A stretch of DNA of 64,000 nucleotides, from assembly GCA_964502885.1 (NCBI GenBank), contig CAZCXU010000001.1:95036-159035 (forward strand), given 5' to 3'. The position numbers were made by a program, and so were the translations under genes. Source of the DNA: XYB1-FULL-44-23 sp964502885 (GTDB taxonomy: Bacteria > Patescibacteriota > Microgenomatia > CAZETR01 > Amesbacteraceae). Position 1 is the first letter of the stretch. Each line of letters starts with the position of its first letter. Positions 60,677 to 64,000 of the stretch are shown here, piece after piece. The notes under the pieces are model-generated. The model searched no databases. It saw only the letters and a program-made list of their open reading frames with translations, and was not told the origin of the DNA.

Positions 60677-61786
60677 ATGGGAAACCAAGATAAAGAAAAA
60701 GATAAAGGTGCGCAGGCTGTGGCGAATCTGATCGCAAAGGGAAAGCATCAGGGGTACCTGACCTTGGATGAAATTTTGGAAGCTTTTCCAGATGCTGAGG
60801 ATAGAATCGAAGAGCTGGACGCGATGTTTGCCAAGCTGATTACGGCAAGTGTGGATGTCTTTGAAACGGTTACTGAGAGGGAAGAGGAAGATGAGGAGCG
60901 TTCAGTTGCTGATCTGGAGAAAGAGATTGAGGCATTGACCAAGGTTGAGGGAGTGGTGACTACTGATCCGGTAAGAATGTATTTGCGAGAAATAGGAAAG
61001 ATCCCACTTTTGAAGCCAGTGGAAGAAATTTCTTTGGCACAAAAGATTGAAAAAGGTGATAGGAAAGCAAAAAAGAAGCTTACTGAGAGTAATTTGAGGT
61101 TGGTGGTGTCAATTGCAAAAAAATATGTGATGAGAGGTTTGTCGCTGTTGGATTTGATCCAAGAGGGAAATCAGGGGTTGATTCGGGCTGTGGAGAAATA
61201 TGATTGGCGCAAGGGATATAAGTTCTCAACATATGCGACTTGGTGGATCCGCCAGGCTATTACCCGGGCAATTGCTGATCAGGCGAGAACAATTCGTATT
61301 CCTGTACATATGGTGGAGACCATAAATAAGTTGATCAGGACTCAGAGACAACTGATGCAGAGTTTGGGTCGTGAGCCAACAGCGGAAGAAATTGCGACCA
61401 CTATGGGTGAAATGACGGCACATCGCGTGAGAGAGATTCTTAAAATAGCTCAGGATACAACCTCACTGGAAACACCAGTCGGAGATGAAGAAGACTCGAT
61501 GCTTGGTGATTTCATCGCGGACACATCGCAACCGTCTCCTATAGAAGCTGCGTCGCGTGAACTTTTGAAAGAAAACATTGAGGAGGTGTTGTCATCTTTG
61601 ACAGATAGAGAGGCCAAAGTTTTGCGGATGCGATTTGGTTTGGATGGCAAGAATCCGATGACTTTGGAAGAGGTGGGTCGAGAATTTGGAGTGACACGGG
61701 AAAGAATTCGTCAGATAGAAGCTAAAGCTTTGCGAAAACTGAAACACCCGTCACGCAGGAAGAAGCTGCAAGACTATCTGGAGTAA
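60677..61786 (+). CDS. rpoD: Primary RNA polymerase sigma factor
   Basis: 369 residues. Region 1.2 is [16 protein letters not shown]; region 2 has the core [27 protein letters not shown] (in two parts) and the -10-recognising [17 protein letters not shown]; region 3 [12 protein letters not shown]; region 4 [18 protein letters not shown]. Promoters seen in the window (TTGACA/TATAAT-like) fit this factor. It converges with galE and overlaps it by 13 bases. Confidence 0.96.
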
Positions 61787-62760
61787 CCGTTGGGGTGAGT
61801 ACTGTGCCACCTGTAGGCGTGAGAGATGATGGTAGCAATATCAGAACTGGTGGGTGTCCAATTAAGCCGTTTTTGAAGTTTGGTGGAATCGGCTACTAAC
61901 TCCGCAGGGTCACCTTCGCGGCGAGGCCCAAAGTTGATGGGAAATTCTGTGTGGGTAACATCCTTTACGGTATTGGCGATTTGAAGATTGGAGGTACCTT
62001 TTCCGGTACCGACGTTGAAAACATCTGTCTGGTGACCATTTTTCAGCGCGTCGAGGGCAAGTGAGTGGGCGGAACAAAGGTCGTCAATGTGAATGTAGTC
62101 ACGAATACAAGTGCCATCGGGAGTGGGGAAGTCGTTGCCAAAAATGGTGAATTGTTTATTTTGCATGGCCATCTTGATGGCGATGGGGATGATGTGCCCT
62201 TCCGGCTGATGATCTTCTCCGTAATTTCCATCGGGACTGGCGCCACAGGCATTGAAGTAACGCAAGGAGATAGATTTGATGCCAAATTGGCGGTCATAGT
62301 AAGAGAGAAGCTGTTCGAATGCGAGTTTGGATAATCCATAGGGATTGGTGGGAAGTTTGGGATCGTCTTCTTTGATGGGTGTGGAGATGGGTTCGCCATA
62401 GGTGGCAGCGGTTGAGGAAAATATGAAATGTTTGACCGAATGATTGACCATGGTGCGGAGTAGGGTGGTGGGGCTAACTAAGTTGTTTTGGAAATATTTT
62501 TCGGGAAATTTTACTGATTCCGGTACGGAAGTGTAGCCGGCAAAATGTATGACTGCTTCGATTGTGTGATGGGAAAATACATCTTCCAGAAACTTTTCGT
62601 CTCCTACGTTGCCATTAATGAATTCGGCTTCCAGGGGAAGTGATTCAGGATGGCCAAATTCGAGTGAGTCGATGACGACTACCTGTTTTTTAGAGCTGAC
62701 CAAAGTGCGGACCATGTTTGATCCTATGTATCCAGCGCCGCCTGTGACTAAAATGCTCAT
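61774..62760 (-). CDS. galE: UDP-glucose 4-epimerase
   Basis: 328 residues of extended short-chain dehydrogenase fold: NAD loop VTGGAGYIGSN, IHFAGYTSVPES, catalytic Ser/Tyr (SSTAATYG, NPYGLSK), RYFNACGA, and IRDYIHIDDLC. It interconverts UDP-glucose and UDP-galactose for surface glycans. Its ATG overlaps the upstream gene by 4 bases. Confidence 0.95.
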   Translation of the reverse strand: MSILVTGGAGYIGSNMVRTLVSSKKQVVVIDSLEFGHPESLPLEAEFINGNVGDEKFLEDVFSHHTIEAVIHFAGYTSVPESVKFPEKYFQNNLVSPTTLLRTMVNHSVKHFIFSSTAATYGEPISTPIKEDDPKLPTNPYGLSKLAFEQLLSYYDRQFGIKSISLRYFNACGASPDGNYGEDHQPEGHIIPIAIKMAMQNKQFTIFGNDFPTPDGTCIRDYIHIDDLCSAHSLALDALKNGHQTDVFNVGTGKGTSNLQIANTVKDVTHTEFPINFGPRREGDPAELVADSTKLQKRLNWTPTSSDIATIISHAYRWHSTHPNGYSR

Positions 62761-63455
62761 CTTGAGATTTCGGTTTTAGTTTTAACCAAGTTTTTTGAAG
62801 TAATGTGGTAATTATATGTGGTGGTGACAACTTTTATGCAAGGTCTTTGTTTGAGATCACAGGATTTGACGGTAAAAGATATCTGATCTTCTGCACCAAC
62901 GCTGGAATTGGTCGGGGAGGATAAGACAAAGCTTTCGAGTTGTTCGGCGGGAGTGAGTGAAAAAATATCTGACAGGAGTTCTGGGAAATCCGGATGGCTG
63001 ATGAAAATTCCGGTGGTGAGATTACCTTTGGGGTCTTTGTGGACGGCGCGGACGGCAAACCATTCATCTTTGGGTGACCAGAGGAGATCGGATTTTTCAA
63101 AGATGAGATTGTAGGCATTGCTGATATTTAGTGCGTCGGTGGTGCGGATGATGGAGGAGCCGTCCTGGTCATAACAGGATCTGGCGATAAAAATGTATTT
63201 TTGGGTGGGGCTGATGCTTGTATCTTTGTATTGGCAGGTGAAGTAAGGTTTTTGGGGATCCGGAGTAGGCAGGGTATCTATAATCTGATTGGTGATGTTG
63301 GCATCGGAGTACACGATATTATTTGAGGTGATGGTGATGTGGGGAGTTTTTGGGACAGCTTTTGGACGAGTGGCGAAAAATGAATAAGTGATGGAGACTG
63401 CAGAGAAAACAAGGAGGAGAAAGAGTGAGACGACGAACCCGCGAGTTATCAGCAT
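62757..63455 (-). CDS. Membrane-anchored protein of unknown function
   Basis: 232 residues: N-terminal helix (about 6-28), Pro-rich linker, then a beta-rich domain (FTCQYKDTSISPTQKYIFIA in parts; LLWSPKDEWFAVRAV) with a cysteine pair, probably exported. The strand pattern hints at propeller-like blades, but no family is clear. TATACT (63466-63471) lies 10 bases before the ATG and is shared with the divergent gene. Coupled to galE. Confidence 0.6.
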   Translation of the reverse strand: MLITRGFVVSLFLLLVFSAVSITYSFFATRPKAVPKTPHITITSNNIVYSDANITNQIIDTLPTPDPQKPYFTCQYKDTSISPTQKYIFIARSCYDQDGSSIIRTTDALNISNAYNLIFEKSDLLWSPKDEWFAVRAVHKDPKGNLTTGIFISHPDFPELLSDIFSLTPAEQLESFVLSSPTNSSVGAEDQISFTVKSCDLKQRPCIKVVTTTYNYHITSKNLVKTKTEISR

Positions 63456-63465
63456 AGACGTTTTC

Positions 63466-63473
63466 AGTATAAT
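63466..63473. promoter_or_regulatory. Overlapping bidirectional -10 elements
   Basis: The plus-strand TATAAT (63468-63473) ends 6 bases before ATG 63480. The minus-strand TATACT occupies 63466-63471, 10 bases before the ATG at 63455. The four shared bases TATA serve both directions. Confidence 0.6.
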
Positions 63474-63479
63474 GTATGT

Positions 63480-63818
63480 ATGAAGTGGATAGTAAGACTC
63501 TTGGTGCGAACTTTCGCTGTAGCGATTACGGCTTACTTGCTTCCCGGAGTGCGGGTGGATGGCTTTATGGCGGCAGCCGTGACGGCTGTGGTGTTGGGGG
63601 TATTGAATATACTAGTGAGGCCGGTACTGCTGATACTGACAATCCCGATAAACATCATGACGCTAGGTCTGTTTACGTTTGTGATTAATTCGTTTATCGT
63701 GCTGATGGCGGCAAATATCGTGCCGGGATTTGGGGTAGAAACCTGGGGAACGGCATTCCTATTTTCGATAGTATTGGCTTTGGTAAGCTGGTTTTTGGAC
63801 GCGCTGGAGAGGGGGTAG
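63480..63818 (+). CDS. YvlD / mycobacteriophage-holin-IV family membrane protein
   Basis: 112 residues with four hydrophobic helices. The pattern AITAYLLPGVRVDGF, VLGVLNILVRPVLLILTIPIN and LTLGLFTFVINSF-like (TLGLFTFVIN) is characteristic of PF04020-type proteins found in many bacteria. Their function is unsettled; the holin name is historical. Leaderless start predicted from TATAAT 6 bases upstream. Confidence 0.85.
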   Translation: MKWIVRLLVRTFAVAITAYLLPGVRVDGFMAAAVTAVVLGVLNILVRPVLLILTIPINIMTLGLFTFVINSFIVLMAANIVPGFGVETWGTAFLFSIVLALVSWFLDALERG

Positions 63819-63870
63819 GGAAATCCTGGCTGGAAAAGTGGACTTTGAAGCTATAAAATGAGTGGGTTGG

Positions 63871-63992
63871 TTGACAATTGTCCCCAGTATCTTAACGGTA
63901 AGACCAGACCGTTTTGCTACGAGGGGATTACTGATCCTTTAAATTTAATCCCCTGTAGCTCACGGAGCGCTCCGCTAACCGTTGATCTACAG
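63871..63992. other. Structured segment with tRNA-5'-half-like fragments at window end
   Basis: Several strong pairings: AACGGT (63894-63899)/ACCGTT (63908-63913); GCTAC..GGGGATT (63916-63929)/AATCCCC..GTAGC (63947-63959); CTGTAG (63953-63958)/CTACAG (63987-63992); palindrome CGGAGCGCTCCG (63963-63974). GTAGC is used by two of them, so two folds compete. ATCTTAACGGTAAGA and TGTAGCTCACGG look like tRNA D arms but no complete tRNA folds. No coding frame is evident; the window ends inside or just after it. Confidence 0.45.
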
Positions 63993-64000
63993 AACAATAC

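Noticed and set aside
63876..63960. A complete tRNA (Gln/Asn-like) at the window end
   Set aside because: A D arm-like TCTT-AACGGT-AAGA is present, but no 5-bp anticodon stem or matching acceptor could be paired.
1..64000. CRISPR array or insertion sequence
   Set aside because: No regularly spaced direct repeats with unique spacers and no transposase frame were seen.
1..64000. UGA recoded as glycine (as in some CPR lineages)
   Set aside because: Many genes end in TGA at the expected family C-terminus (for example the ATGA overlaps), and no family continues past an in-frame TGA.

Overview
The window looks like the replication-origin region of a Candidate Phyla Radiation (Patescibacteria) genome, most likely a Microgenomates-type lineage. 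This is inferred from the gene families present (DUF4012 surface proteins, PrgI/VirB4 plus a run of two-helix 'T4SS pilin' proteins, a TsaC-TsaE fusion, compact proteins, standard stop codons). No taxonomic marker could be searched here.

Layout. 0-4.3 kb: t6A tRNA-modification genes (TsaC-TsaE fusion, TsaD), then a T-box leader and valyl-tRNA synthetase. 4.3-11.1 kb (minus strand): ribosomal protein L25, a DUF4012-like surface protein, RNase HI, an O-antigen-ligase-like protein and the classical jag-yidC-yidD-rnpA-rpmH cluster. 11.2-14 kb: dnaA, an oriC candidate with DnaA boxes, and dnaN. To the right of oriC the plus strand becomes visibly G-rich, as expected for a leading strand, even where genes lie on the minus strand.

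14-34 kb: a chromosomal type IV secretion-like locus. It has a LytM/M23-like protein, VirB4-type ATPase, a separate VirB4 N-terminal-like protein, PrgI, an unknown 926-residue protein, a VirB6/TrbL-like membrane protein, a 1220-residue cysteine-rich exported protein with a possible lytic transglycosylase-like end, eleven related VirB2-like two-helix proteins in a row, and a divergent SpoIID-family wall protein. No relaxase, VirD4 or VirB11 was seen. The ATPase, inner-membrane channel, many pilin-like subunits and wall-opening enzymes suggest an envelope-spanning secretion or DNA-transfer apparatus; its substrate is unknown.

34-44.8 kb: membrane and housekeeping genes (PH-domain protein, SmpB and its tmRNA, YdcF-like, GIY-YIG, ComF, J-domain protein, GH31). 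41-51.5 kb also holds tRNA genes for all four serine anticodon types (GCU, UGA, CGA, GGA) and two arginine tRNAs. Two of the serine tRNAs are bordered by hairpins carrying copies of their own ends. 45-57.6 kb is a surface-glycan region. It includes a GpgS-like glycosyltransferase fused to a HAD domain that has lost its catalytic aspartates, followed by a histidine phosphatase and a GT4 enzyme. 57.6-64 kb: SPFH protein, DnaG, the primary sigma factor, GalE, a YvlD-like protein and a structured end segment.

A recurring feature is a sigma-70-type -10 hexamer ending exactly 6 bases before the annotated ATG/GTG, at twelve or more genes. This implies widespread leaderless mRNAs. One pilin gene instead has a Shine-Dalgarno-like sequence, its own promoter and a perfect terminator, so it is probably the abundant subunit.
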